Source of the DNA: Phallusia mammillata
Lineage: Eukaryota; Chordata; Ascidiacea; Phlebobranchia; Ascidiidae
Assembly (NCBI GenBank): GCA_003260075.1
Contig: QLIY01000611.1
Coordinates: 35,343 to 99,342 of the forward strand
DNA length: 64,000 bases
Direction of reading: 5' to 3'
The notes below the pieces were generated by a model, which ran no database searches, had not been told where the DNA came from, and worked only from the letters and a program-made list of their open reading frames with translations. Of this stretch, positions 43,736 through 56,348 are shown in pieces. The first letter of the stretch is position 1, and every line of letters begins with the position of its first letter. The position numbers were made by a program, and so were the translations under genes.

Positions 43736-44592
43736 GCGCCCTTACGCTGACCCTTGATAGTAAAAGTTTCACCCCGGGTTTGTAACCGCTTTGCGTCTTC
43801 GTCGGTTGCGGCAAAACCGTACCGACGTAGCGTTTCGGTCACTTGCGGAAAGTGTGGAGCCAATTGGCGGCGATTTGGTTGACTGGATGTCGGCAAAACA
43901 CAACCTGCTCACCGCTCTGCGACCCCATTACCCCGTATCAATCGTCATTGAAAACGTTCATTGTTATAAAATGTCCACAACCCGCCGTTAGTCCGCGTTT
44001 TGTTACCTGCTGTTGCGGCACGCTCAGGCATAAGAGCAATAGAGAGATAAGTGCCCTTATCATTAAACGATGCGCACGTGTAAGGTGATTTTAGAGAAGA
44101 AAGCGGAGAGGTTAACGCGCGGTCACCTGCAACTGATCGCCAGCAAACCTGAAAACATATTTTCGTCGGTCAAAAGGAGACTGCTGCTGACAAACCAGGA
44201 GGAGGGGTCATGACTCCACGAATGGGGTTCAGATTTTTTTACTTCGAATTTTTGACAGTTTTGCCCTTTTTACCCTTTATGTAATTCTTACAATGACCCC
44301 AAAGTTCACGATCGGTTATGAACCACAAATTCACAGGAAAGTAGATTAAAGATCCAAAATTGTTTTCAAACAAACCACGCTGCTCGTCGACACGCCTTAA
44401 CTCGGTCACGTTTGGTGTGGGCTTTAAAATAATGAACACGAAAACCCAGAACGAGAACCTCCCGTTTACCCCACAATGTTGTGTTTCCAACGATCTAATC
44501 TGCATTCAAAACACGCCCGTAATTTTTCTTCGTCCGCGAATACTTCAACCATGGTTTCGGCAACACATCCCGTAATTACATCACGGGTCAAA

Positions 44593-44866
44593 TCTCCTTG
44601 CACTCCGCAGAGCAGGTGAGCCGCATAAACAACAACACTGGGGTCAAAGAAACTGGAATAATCCCGCTTGTACAGGAATGTTGGGCTTTGTGATAAAGGT
44701 TCGCTGTTGGACGGATTTGGCAGTCCCCCCCCCCTCTCCTTGCACTCCGCAGAGCAGGTGAGCCGCATAAACAACAACACTGCGGTCAAAGAAACTGGAA
44801 TAATCCCGCTTGTACAGGAATATTGGGCTTTGTGATAAAGGTTCGCTGTTGGACGGATTTGGCAGC
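44593..44866. repeat. 132-bp duplicate around a 10-C tract
   Basis: Copies at 44593-44724 and 44735-44866 flank poly-C 44725-44734 with two or so differences. Intergenic. Confidence 0.7.
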
Positions 44867-46187
44867 AGACAGATTAAAATTCTTGCGCGGGTTTTGTCTT
44901 ATTATTTGACAATTAAAACCTCTTTGGTCAAACCTGCCGGAAAACGAACCTGCGTCCCCTGGCGGGCGAAAAACTCCCGCCACCGGCTCGAAAGTAAACA
45001 AGACAGAGGTTATGGAGTTCACACAACGTCAAACAGTACAAAGATCGGTGATTTGCTTGCAGATGTTGCGCAAGGCAACAATAAACTATAGCTCAAGTTT
45101 GAGCAACGTGCACTATTGACGCCGCTAGAATACAACTCTCGCAACAAAGTTCGCCAGAAGGGCACCGCCTTATCGCACAAGTGCACAGCACAAGCCAATA
45201 CGATACGGGGGTAAATAAAACGTATAATGCGCTGACTTGTGTGGGGCAACACGAGGACATTAAATGTTTTGGTGGGGGTCGGAAGGGCAACGATGTTTGC
45301 CCAGGATTTGATAATCCTAATCCGGCGAAGGTATGCGCTAGTCAAACAAAACTTGCGGCCACCGCCGAGATCTTTCATGCGAAGGTGATATTGTTAAATA
45401 CGCCTCACCTGCGTGTGACCTCAGGCGTGGCATCACCATTTCACCTGAGTTTCCGGGGGCGAAATGAGCGCACAAGCAAGGGAGCTATGTCCTTGAATCG
45501 AGTTCGGGCACCAGTGCCTCAACAATCTGCACTTTAGGTGAACCTGCGTACGCGCATCGGGTTACCCGTGATCCCTGAATGAAGCAATGTAGCCATTTCT
45601 CGGAATCGACGGAAAAACCGCCATTCCGCGGAAAAGGCGGTTCAGTGTGAAAATCACCCGTCACCAACAAAACCTCATCCGTAGAATATTGAGAGTTAAT
45701 ATATTATATACAGCCCCAACGCGCGTGCTTTCAAATTTGGCGATAAGCAAGTGAACATAAACGCAAATTTGACAGCGCAGAAACGTCGTTTTGAGACTTG
45801 TAATGAGATAACGACGGGTTTGCCCAAACAATGACGTCAACTGTTGCGGTTAATGACCACCAAATGTGACCAGCAGCAAAATCCCAAATTTAATTTTCGG
45901 ACGAAAACGTGTTTTTGGTCTAATTTCAGATGGGATAGATTTGCATATAATTCCAGATCGTTTTGCCGCAAGAACTTATAAAACAACACTTATTTCCACA
46001 TTTTAACAACGTTCTGTTTATGTTTACATTGATTTTTAGGCTTTTAAATAATGAACTGCTTTGTATTTGTTACCCTTGTATGTTAAACCAATACTGTCAG
46101 ACGTGTCATCGTTGAAACCCTTTGTTTTGAAGTTAATTTAGGCAAAAATACGCCCCAACCCCAAGTAACGCCCATTACACTATAGTC

Positions 46188-46674
46188 CAGTGTTTCCCAA
46201 CCTATGGGTCGCGACCCAAAGTTGGGTCGCCTGAACATTCTGTTGGGTCGCTTGTTTTAGTGACAATAAGAACATCTACTTTTTGATTTCGCCTTGTAGC
46301 GTTATTTTTATATATTTCCCAAGGCTTTAAATTGTTGCCCAACAATAATTTCATCACAACTTGTCGTGATAATGGTTAAAACTGTTTGTGACGTCATAAA
46401 GTGATGTGTTAGCTCACAGTTAAGCGTTGTCTGGCTAATAATTCTTCGATTCAGCTCAAGTCCTGGTTAAATGGAAATGTTTGGTCGAAAACAACAACAC
46501 TATTTGTTCGTTATAAGGTTATTGATTTGCTAAACTTGCGTAATAATTTTTAAAAAGCTTTCCGAATTTACAGACAAAAATTCAACTAAAATAGCATGTC
46601 CATGGATCGCGAGAAACCACTAAAAAACATTTTGGTAAGTATTTGGGTCGCGTCAAAAAAGGTTGGAACCACTG
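46188..46674. mobile_element. 487-bp hAT-like element with perfect 8-bp target duplication
   Basis: The left end CAGTGTTTCCCAACCT and the right end AGGTTGGAACCACTG are inverted repeats. CTATAGTC is repeated exactly at 46180-46187 and 46675-46682. Internal GGGTCGC(G) motifs recur. There is no transposase frame, so it depends on an enzyme supplied from elsewhere. Confidence 0.8.
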
Positions 46675-46765
46675 CTATAGTCACGCGCACATACCAAGAT
46701 CAATTATTGGCTTGTGGCGACCGACGTCATATCGTAAATTCCCGTATACGAGCGCAGTTATAGTT

Positions 46766-46779
46766 TGACCTTGTGAACT
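46766..46779 (-). promoter_or_regulatory. Perfect DR2 retinoic acid response element
   Basis: The minus strand reads AGTTCA-CA-AGGTCA, both half-sites matching (A/G)G(G/T)TCA, with a 2-bp spacer. DR2 elements are used by RAR/RXR in several retinoid-metabolism genes. It lies about 5.4 kb upstream of the CYP26 copy 2 start codon, just outside a hAT-like insertion (46188-46674). Confidence 0.5.
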
Positions 46780-49213
46780 TGTTGACAAGTGGAACAGAAA
46801 AAACGCGAGTGCAAACTATTAGTTGTAGCGGAGAGCGCTTAAATTAGCCTAGCAGCTTAAATAAAAGTTTGAAACACTGACAAAAATAGGTACAAGCTTG
46901 GGACTGATCAAATAAAAGTTTACTCTAAGTTACAGGAATGTATTTCTACACACTATGTGCGTCATTCCACTCTACACAAACAACAGCGCATGGCAATTCA
47001 CAATGCCATCTGTTACGGGAAATCCCCTTAAATGTCAGGCATTCTCGAAGAGACGAGGCGTCTGTTGCTGGTGCAAAGAGCTTTCTAGTCAAAGCAAAAA
47101 ACCTGCGCTTGTTTTAGAAACTGTAATGGCAAATCAAACATTTATTCATCGTGTGAATGAAACGGTTTGTACGCCATTATTTCAAAAATTAATGTATTTC
47201 AATGCGCTTTGGCACAGCACCAAAATAGGTTCACGATTCTCGCCGTAATTACATAAATGTCCAAGTTTAGTTTAGAAAAGTTCAGCAATTATCGCTGCCT
47301 TAATATATATGTTTATTTATGGCACATTCTTCGAATCCAAATGAAAACAGACGTGAGCGCACAAAAACGTGGCGAGGACTTGATGACCTCTTGGCCATCA
47401 CGTCATTTTATCGACCCGCCTAATGCACTCATTAACATCCATGTTTGTCTGCAGTTAAGCTAGGTCACGTACACAGAAAACCACAAGTTTTACCATAGCG
47501 GAAAAAAACTTCCAAGAATCCGCGCCGCTTTGCGTAGACTTTAACGAGCTATAGAGAAATTGTTATGACCTCCAAACGGCCCGGACAAGGTCATTCGAAT
47601 GGCCTCGAGCATTCAGCATTAGGTTACGCCACCGTCTTCCGCGTAAAGCTTTATTTGAGTTTGTCCGAAATTAACAGGTAATCGATATTCGTGGCTCGGT
47701 ACAGAACAGTTCGCCGCTAATGATTTCGTCCAAATGGGCGACTGGAGAGAACAACGCCCGAAAATTAAGGCTTGACCATCGCCTGACCTCTCGATCGGCA
47801 CGCGAAACTAACCAGACACGCAATTGATGCATGTGACTGAACCTTGTATGCGATTCCTGTTGCCCTGGCAATGGTGCCACAATGGGATTGGAATTTCCAT
47901 GCAACTTAAAGATTTTAAGAACGTAAAGACTTTTGTACCTCGATTACAAACACCAGGTGACGCTGCTGCGCTGCAATGCATGCGACGCGGTGACAAATGC
48001 AAACACGTGCAACGGCATCTCAATCGACACGAACCAAACTATAAGTGGTAAATAACAGACAGGGCACCACCTCTCTTGAAGGCTACAGGGTTACAGACGA
48101 GGCTGCAATATCGGTACACGAATATAATTTGAGTGACCTCTTCAACTTTGTTATCGTTCATTGGAGCACGCGACCCTTAGGTCACAGAAAGGAAACCGTG
48201 ACAAAGCAATATCGAGGGAAAGGCAATTAATCGCAGATCGTAGAACTCGTAATCGCCGTGAAACGTGGCTAATAAGACTTCCCGGGTTATTTTAAGTCGC
48301 GTTTAAAATGGATATATCCACCAACTAGATTGGGTTTGCCGGACAAGCGGGTCGCCTGACTTTAATCGGCGGTTTAAGGACGCTCGATCTCCTGCTCAAC
48401 TTAACAGGGTAATTCCGTTTGCGACGCGGGTGTGTATCGCGATTCCACGGCACTTGAAAATGACAAACCTTGATCATCGCGTGTATCTTACAACGACAAA
48501 CGATGACTGCCCAAATCGCCAAGTGTCATTAGCTTTGCGGTCACCACTGTTGCTGGGAGTTTACGCAGAACTTTTACACAAGACACAAACAAAGACAAAT
48601 TACGCGCGAGCTTTACTCTACTGCTTCTAAGTGTCAGCTGCCAAAAGCGATTTTGAAACGCGAATTCTGCGTTGTTTCGGTGAAGGCAGCTTATGAATCT
48701 CTAATCAATGCAATGCGCCCATTAGCGGACGTTAATGAAAGGTTTGTATATTTTCATTTCACGTCACCGTAATCCGCAGTGCCATAAGCTGATTACCGAG
48801 GAATAACAGTTTTTCATGTTACGTCCACCAGCACCTCCGGCCACTCGTATAAATCTATTGCAATACGAAACCGTTCACTGACCTCAAGCTTAAAAAACTC
48901 CATTGTGCTTTCCAGTTTCCACTCAAAACCACTGCAACACGTCGTGCTGTTGCGGTCGGCGCACGACTGTTAACCGTAAACACGACTGCAGGAAAAGGGC
49001 AAGTAAGCCACGCCGAAATCGGAAGGAATAACGCGATAGGGGCATGGAGAAACGTGAGCCTGTATTATGGGAAGTCGGTTAAGCAAAAAAGACACAAAAA
49101 CGTGAGTAAACGAACCAAGTAGAAGGTGAAATACCCATTGGTTCACCATCGCCTTACAGTCACCTGCGCGGCTGTTGAGATACAGGGAGTTCGGGCGTTC
49201 TACAAAATGGCGC

Positions 49214-49440
49214 ATGCCCTGGTCGATACGAGGGTTGTTTTTATACGAGTTCGTGAGCGATTGAACAATCTCTTTGGGTCCACTTTCACAAAGGTCGGGT
49301 GAAATTGTTAATAGGCCTTATGGGGGGGGGGCTGCCCTGGTGGATACGAGGGTTGTTTTTATACGAGTTCGTGAGCGATTGAACAATCTCATTGGGTCCA
49401 CTTTCACAAAGGTCGGGTGAAATTGTTAATAGGCCTTATA
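49214..49440. repeat. About 107-bp duplicate around a 10-G tract
   Basis: Sequence from 49214 is repeated after poly-G 49322-49331, with two visible differences. Intergenic. Confidence 0.7.
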
Positions 49441-51003
49441 ACCTTCACAATTTTGGTTTTCTTTCCGACTAACAATGACAGATAGCAATATTAATTTTCC
49501 TCGGAATGAAAATTCGTTTATTGTAGATATAGCAACAACACTTAACCACTTCCTGAAACGCAGATTATTGGATACAAACTAGATGCCGCATCAAATAGAA
49601 TAATCGATTTAAATAAGGTAGCACGACCAAAAAAGGTCTATTTCGACCCAAGAGAGTTATATAATCCACAAAGATTACCAGGCGTTGAGGTTTAGCGCCA
49701 ACGGAATGTATCGGATTATGGGACACGTTTTCTTTGTAGTTAATCCAGTTCGAAATAAGCAGGTTAGAGAATGCTGTCGGACCACCCTCGTTTGTCTTGG
49801 TTTGCAGCAATCCGTATCAACCCAGAAACGCGTGAAACGTCAGTTACGATCACAATAAAGAAAACATGAGCCGGCAATGTTTTCACTCGTCACTTCAGCG
49901 CGCAGTCGATTCTATCAGATCGTGGCCCATCGGAAGGGACTTTGCTTGTATTGCCGCGACGCGGAATCAGGATTGATCAGACAGCAGGCACGAGCGCGCC
50001 CAACAAAGCTTCGAACGCGGAAGGGTGCCTGGCCGAGAGCTCGGGCGGTCCGCGCAGGCCTCTGGTGGTCCGCATTGTTGCATGTTACCTGCGACACAGT
50101 TCTATACATTTGGGACGAATTCGCGAAAGTCGATCAGGCTTGGGTAACCTAATCGCGGCGGGGCGAGAATTGGCCAACAAAGACCCGCGATGCAACCCAA
50201 CACAGTCTGACGTCAACAGAGCCGGGCGGACAAAGCGCGGTAGAAACCCATTAGTCATGTGAAAGACATCCTGAGACAGTGCGGGCGGAAAGAGATTTGC
50301 TGCTCGTCATAATACGGAGGGATATAATTGACGGTCGGGCAATTTCACGCCTAGATGTGCATGGGCGAACTTTTGCCTCCTGACGATTGCACGACATCAG
50401 GCAAAGGCGTGTTTTGGTACGGCCGAGTCGCGAACAAAACCTTGGGCTTATAATGACCCCCCGTTGCTAAGTACCCAAACAATGTAGAGGTTTGCTGCTT
50501 AAGACCACAATAGACATTGGTCGCACGCTGACTGGACTCAATTAGCTCGACATTTCTTCAATTACGGTTTAATAAGACCGTCAGAGCACGAGTCTAAAAA
50601 TAAACTGCATGCCACTTGGGTTGCGTCATACAATATCATCTGCATTTATGTGCAGCCACATCATGCGCACAACAAGTTCACGATACACAAACCTACTAAC
50701 ACGCGAATCAAACATGATTCAGCACTATGCATAGTGCGTTGAGTTTACCAGAAAACCGAAGTTATACAGTTTGCGGCACTAATTCGGTTCTTTGACAGGG
50801 CAAACGTTCGAGATGCTCGCATTTACATTTGCACGGTGCTGGAGGACGACCTCGGCTCCCCCAAACAAGCACGACGCCACAGCAAAAAGCACCTTAGAGG
50901 ACACGACCCCGGTCGAATACGAATTAGGCTCACGCTCCCTTGCGTGCAAAGTCGCACGGGCGCTGTCAAGAAAAGACACACTCAAATAGTCAACATTACA
51001 GAA

Positions 51004-51020
51004 AGTTCACCTGGAGGACA
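51004..51020 (+). promoter_or_regulatory. Weak DR5-like retinoic acid response element
   Basis: AGTTCA-CCTGG-AGGACA: the first half-site is perfect, and the second has A in place of T at position 4. It is listed because it falls among stronger sites; alone it would not be notable. Confidence 0.25.
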
Positions 51021-52747
51021 GCAAGCGCGGTCTGAACCCCGTTCGGTTACGGTCATGCAGAGCTTAAAAGGCTGCTTTGTCGTGTAGGCCTTTACGAGGG
51101 CGAGCTCCCCGACCCTTTGCCTCTTCCCTCTCCAGAACAACAGTGGGTCAAACGTTCTTACCGGAAGAAGGCCTGTTGCGCACACCGACGACACTCGACA
51201 CAGCTAATATAGCGTGCGAAGTCTCAACTGTTGTTGTTTTCGGTCTGGGGACTCGGTTCCCCCGGTCGCATTCCGACGCTTTGAATAATCAGAAACTGAA
51301 CGACCTTCAACGCGGTTCCTGGAGGTCTCTACGAGACTTCTGCAGTGAACTGTGTATTCTTAAACCAACTGCATCTAACTTTTTAGGGCTCAACTTCAAA
51401 CTGTACCGCACCGACGTTTCAACCGCATGCAATTAACAAAAAAACTGCCACTGGAAAAACGCTTTTCGTTTTCCTGAACAACGTCGCTTTGGGGTTTACC
51501 ATTAACTAGTAAATGAAGTCACACTGACACACACTTACAAGAAATCAGTACCGGTGTTATCACAGCGCATTCAAAGTCGCACCGCAAGTGTATTGCCTGG
51601 GTGCCGGGCGCTAAACTTTGGCCCGAAAACGCGTGGAAGGCAAAAGGCCAATCATGAATTGCTCTGCTGCGAGCAGTGCGCCGAATCAAAGAGCTGATTA
51701 TAATTCGAATGGTTCCGGGGTCACTTCGAAGAGTAGATCATCGGACTCGATTCGAAGAGCAATTTGCTACACAATCGCGGAAATGAACTGATGTAGCGTA
51801 TTTTAAGAATTAAGATTGAAATCTCCTTCAAACGTTTCTGATCAAGGGGGATATGGAATTACAAGGCTGTGACGAATTTACCAAATAAGCCCGTTGTCCA
51901 GAGAACATGTAAAATTGCGAAAAATGGTATTCTTCCATTTGATTACAAAAACGATATGACCACATTATTTGCATCGCAATCTATATAAAGCATCGTGATG
52001 TGACGGAAACGTAAAACATACCAACAAAATCCCGATCACGAGTTGACGTCAATCTTACACGCTTAGTCAGCGCAAATGAGCGGAAATATTGTTTAATTTG
52101 CGAATGATAGAGTCTCTAGATGTGATAAAAAAATTCTCATGCAATATGTTATTGGATGTTGTTACTTCCGGGGCAAAATAATACGCACTGCACGCTATTT
52201 ATTGCATAAAAAGTCACGACTGAGTCAGGGGCGTTTTTCCAAACAGGCGGATTTATATGCAAAATAGTTAATATTTTGTTTTTATTTTTTGTGTAAACAA
52301 GTAATGACATCGCCGAATTTTCTTGTTGCTTGAATGCTTGATCGCCTACCTCCCTATTTTGTGCTCCCTTACAACGGATTTTTACAAGGGGTGTTTCACA
52401 GCCAAACCAACGTATTTTCACTGCTGAAAAGCAGATGTTTGCAGCAGAACACCGTTGCGTGTTGATCACATTGTGGGTACTTGAAGCCACGCTACTACTT
52501 GAGGCCAAGATAAAAGCAACCGGCGAGCAGCAAAAGACAGAGCATCGCGAGAGAACGATGATTAGGATCAGCACATCCCAAAAAAACAACAAAGGATCGT
52601 CTGGCAAGGGAGCTCGTCAATCACGATCACGCGAAGTTCAGACTTGCCGCTAAGAAATGCCGTTTGCATCCATGCAAGTCGGAAACAGCATTGACGGACA
52701 TGCACAGAATGTCGTCGACCCGGGCACCAAGCTTCAGCGGTAACAGG

Positions 52748-52764
52748 GGGTCATCAAAAGTTCA
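52748..52764 (+). promoter_or_regulatory. Perfect DR5 retinoic acid response element
   Basis: GGGTCA-TCAAA-AGTTCA: both half-sites match the RAR/RXR consensus and the 5-bp spacing is the classical one. It is about 11.4 kb upstream of CYP26 copy 2 in a gene-free stretch. Confidence 0.5.
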
Positions 52765-53904
52765 CTCAGAAGGGTGCTGGACCACCGTGACGCAAAGCGA
52801 CTTCTCGCACGTGACCGACCGGCTAACAATGACAGATACTCGGGAGTTTTGCTGGGCATACACTGTTAACTTAATAAAACATTATGTATATTTACAGACT
52901 TTTTAGCAGAATCGCACACTATGAAACTACAGGTGTAAACCATTGCTTCCATTTATGCCGTAACCAGGCGTTTCACAAAGGAAAGCACTTAAAACCACTA
53001 TAAACACATTTCCAAATACACATGTTTTCGTATTCACGTTTTTGAGGTCACGACACCATAAGAGAAAATATTCTTTCTTAAAATTGCACTATGTGCTTGA
53101 AATAATTACCTAAATAAAAACTCGGAGAAAACCTCGACTGAGAAATTCACTCACAAACGCATTTTTTTAATTGTCAGCTGTTTGCAGATAGTACAAAACG
53201 CCTATCGCGTAATTTTTTAACCAACTCAGTTTCTCCCAACCAAAACATTTTTTAAAAATATATTTTCCTATAGGATGTCACAAAATACGATGGTGACGCT
53301 ATAGCTCTGAATCGTATAAATGCGCCTTCTCAACACGATGCATCAATTTTGCGGCACAAAGGTCAACAGGTATCTACACTCTAGTTTCGTCATTCCACCA
53401 GTCTAGTGGAAAAGCCTATTGCTGTTGTTGAAAATGGCCCAAGCAGCATCCTTGACAAGCGAGTAAAACAAAGGGTGTGGTTTTGACTGACACCTACGAA
53501 GTGCCATTGAATACCCCGATAGGGTGTAACGCGGCAAGACAAGTGCCAGCTAAAGCAAGCGATTGATAAAACGCGCCTGCGGTCAAGTGCGATTAGGGCC
53601 ATGCTTGGAATGACATTGGTATTTGAGTTATTATCCTAAATGATCACCGCCAGAGTCACTGGGGTGAGATTATTCGAAAGGAATTTAGAAACCCTGGACA
53701 GCTTTCGGCGTTTGACCGCGGATGTCAGTTTATATGCGCTGACTTGGGCACCGATCTGAACAGGGTCAGGGCAGTCACGATTGAGTGACACGAATCGGAC
53801 ACTCATTATGCCGTCCCCGGGAGTGCAGCAGTGCAAATTCGGCGGATTTTATTGCATTTAGTGGGTGTCATGTCTGGCAGGGCCGGTGGTTCCCAGACAA
53901 GTCG

Positions 53905-54343
53905 TGGTGGGTTAACTCGACAACCCAGCGCGCGCCTGGGGTCTTAAATAGCGCACGTCGCCGCGAAGCAGCAAGCGGCAATCGAGCTGTCATGCGCGCG
54001 GGTGGCCTCGTCGCCCCGTTGACAACTACACTTCGCTTGTCTTTCTTCCACAAGACAGAAGGCATGCAAGTGACTAATCGCTGCCGCCAGCACTGGGAAG
54101 TTACTGTCTCCGCGCCTCACTCGNTGGTGGGTTAACTCGACAACCCAGCGCGCGCCTGGGGTCTTAAATAGCGCACGTCGCCGCGAAGCAGCAAGCGGCA
54201 ATCGAGCTGTCATGCGCGCGGGTGGCCTCGTCGCCCCGTTGACAACTACACTTCGCTTGTCTTTCTTCCACAAGACAGAAGGCATGCAAGTGACTAATCG
54301 CTGCCGCCAGCACTGGGAAGTTACTGTCGCCGCGCCTCACCCG
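53905..54343. repeat. 219-bp duplicate around a single N
   Basis: Copies at 53905-54123 and 54125-54343 are separated only by N (54124), with a base or two different near the joint. The same reading frame appears twice as a result. Confidence 0.75.
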
Positions 54344-56331
54344 ATACGTACTACAGAGAACTGCTTTCAATGCTTCCGCGTTTGTTTGCCAAACGGCCAC
54401 GCACTGTTCTTGTCCACAAAGTCGTCGGTAATGCTCCGATGATAGATGTCCTTGCATTGTTTTACCGCATTAAGTGAAGAATTTCCAGCGTTTGCATAAA
54501 CTTCTACTTCTGAGAATTGCTCTGACCACCACGATTGTATCAGGATAATCGCTTAGTATTACCAGTTTATTTTAGGCCTTTTCGGTTGCACCAACATGAA
54601 CGCATGGATTATTATAATAAGCGGTGTTTAAGTTGTAAAGGCTGGCCCGATGTAAGAATACTTGACCTTCCAACTTACGCAGTTTTAACATTATAAGCAA
54701 CGTTTGACCTAATCAATATAGGTTGGTCCAAACAAACCTAACGGGTTTTACGTCGACTAAAAATATCGAGAGATATTTTTATTTCGAAATGACTTTTAGA
54801 GAATTTATGGCAACTTGAAGAGATAGATCACTGGGTCAGAATACGTTTATTTGTCTAATGCAAATAAAAAATCCTGACTCAGTTACTGCTTTTAGTATAG
54901 ATTGAAGCTGTCTGACAAAACCACATTGATGTGTATGCGCTGGATAATCTCTATTTGCTGAAATGATTTACTGGTCGCCAAAAAGTAAAGCGGATTCAAG
55001 ATAAAGCCGAGAGTCTGTTTTTCCTAAAAGCTGCGTTATGGTTTGCTTTTTAATTTGTTAAGAAAGAGTCGTTTGTTGTTCAAATTTTAGTACCGACCGA
55101 CAGGCCTTCGACGCGTCAATGCCCAAATTTGACAAAATATAATTGCGTTTTACGTAGGCAATAATCTGGACTGAAGTGTAATTATTTCTCATAGTTGTGC
55201 AATCACTCATTTGTTTAACTATTTGCAGAAAAGCTAACCAGGCACAAGGTTTAATGCCACAAAAATTTACAACACCTCACCAAAATCGCTTTGGGAGAAT
55301 AAAACGGATTAAAAGCCTCATTTTATATGCCTTAGTAAAGTCTTTATTGATAATGGAAACACACATCAAGGTATCAAAATTATTACACGAAATTGATACA
55401 GCAAAATTGATCAATAAGTACAATTATAGATCATTGAAAATTTGCAATATCAAACAGTAAACCTTCACGAAATTGCCTGTTTTAAGGATATCATTAGTTT
55501 AATTGGGACTCGGATATAATAAGATTCCAAACGTTATATGTCGTAAAAGTTAATGGGATTTGAAACCTCCAATATTTCATGCATGGAGCAAAGTTAAAGA
55601 ATGATATTTAATCACTGTACTCACATAACACATCATGTTTTTCGAGTTAGGACAGACCAATGTTGGCACAATAGATTTGTTCATTCCAGCCTTTACACCT
55701 GGAAATAATTGATTCAAAGTAAGATTTATTGCAAAACCAGTGTTCTATAAAGAAAATGATCCGTATGACGCAACAATAGTAGGACAAAGAAATAAACAAG
55801 CCTTTCAAATTATTATCTTTGCAAAGCAGCAATAGATTTTGTAAGCATTATTAGCATTCGGTAAGTTGTTGCTAACAAAATTGCATGATAAAATAAATAT
55901 AAACAAAATTTTGTTATTTACAAATGTATTTGGCAATATTTTTCTTTAATATTAGTAATATCGCTATGATGTCTTATCACAAAAATGTTGAGGTAGTTTC
56001 CGATTTTTTTTTAGTAGAAATCTATCACACTTATTATTTCTAAAATAACTTAAAACCCATAAAAATGTTTTTGAACTAACGAAAAATACATGGGTGTAAG
56101 TTGGCAATGAACAAACATAATTTAAAAAACGGACTTTCCTAAAAAAGTGTAGGAATACCTTTAGAAGATTTGAATATCAGAAAAATCAACAATATGGATC
56201 AAAAACTTCCTTCTCTTGACTTTGTCAGGATGAATGTCCGGCGAGAATGCAGCACTCAGAATGAGCTCCCACCGCCTAAGCTCAGCCTTTATAACGCGAG
56301 ACGAAAGATGCTAGCCTCCATTTTTTCAAAT

Positions 56332-56348
56332 TGACCTCCCGCTGAACC
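56332..56348 (-). promoter_or_regulatory. Perfect DR5 retinoic acid response element
   Basis: The minus strand reads GGTTCA-GCGGG-AGGTCA: two perfect half-sites with a 5-bp spacer. It lies about 15 kb upstream of CYP26 copy 2 and about 2 kb downstream of the unrecognised gene ending at 58330, so its target is ambiguous. Confidence 0.5.

Noticed and set aside
43549..43896. Poly-glycine and poly-proline frames around 43.6-43.8 kb
   Set aside because: They exist only because of the 90-nt poly-C run; no protein features outside it.
53944..54457. Repeated reading frames at 53.9-54.4 kb
   Set aside because: The same sequence is present twice around an N, so the frames are duplicated by assembly; no domain seen.
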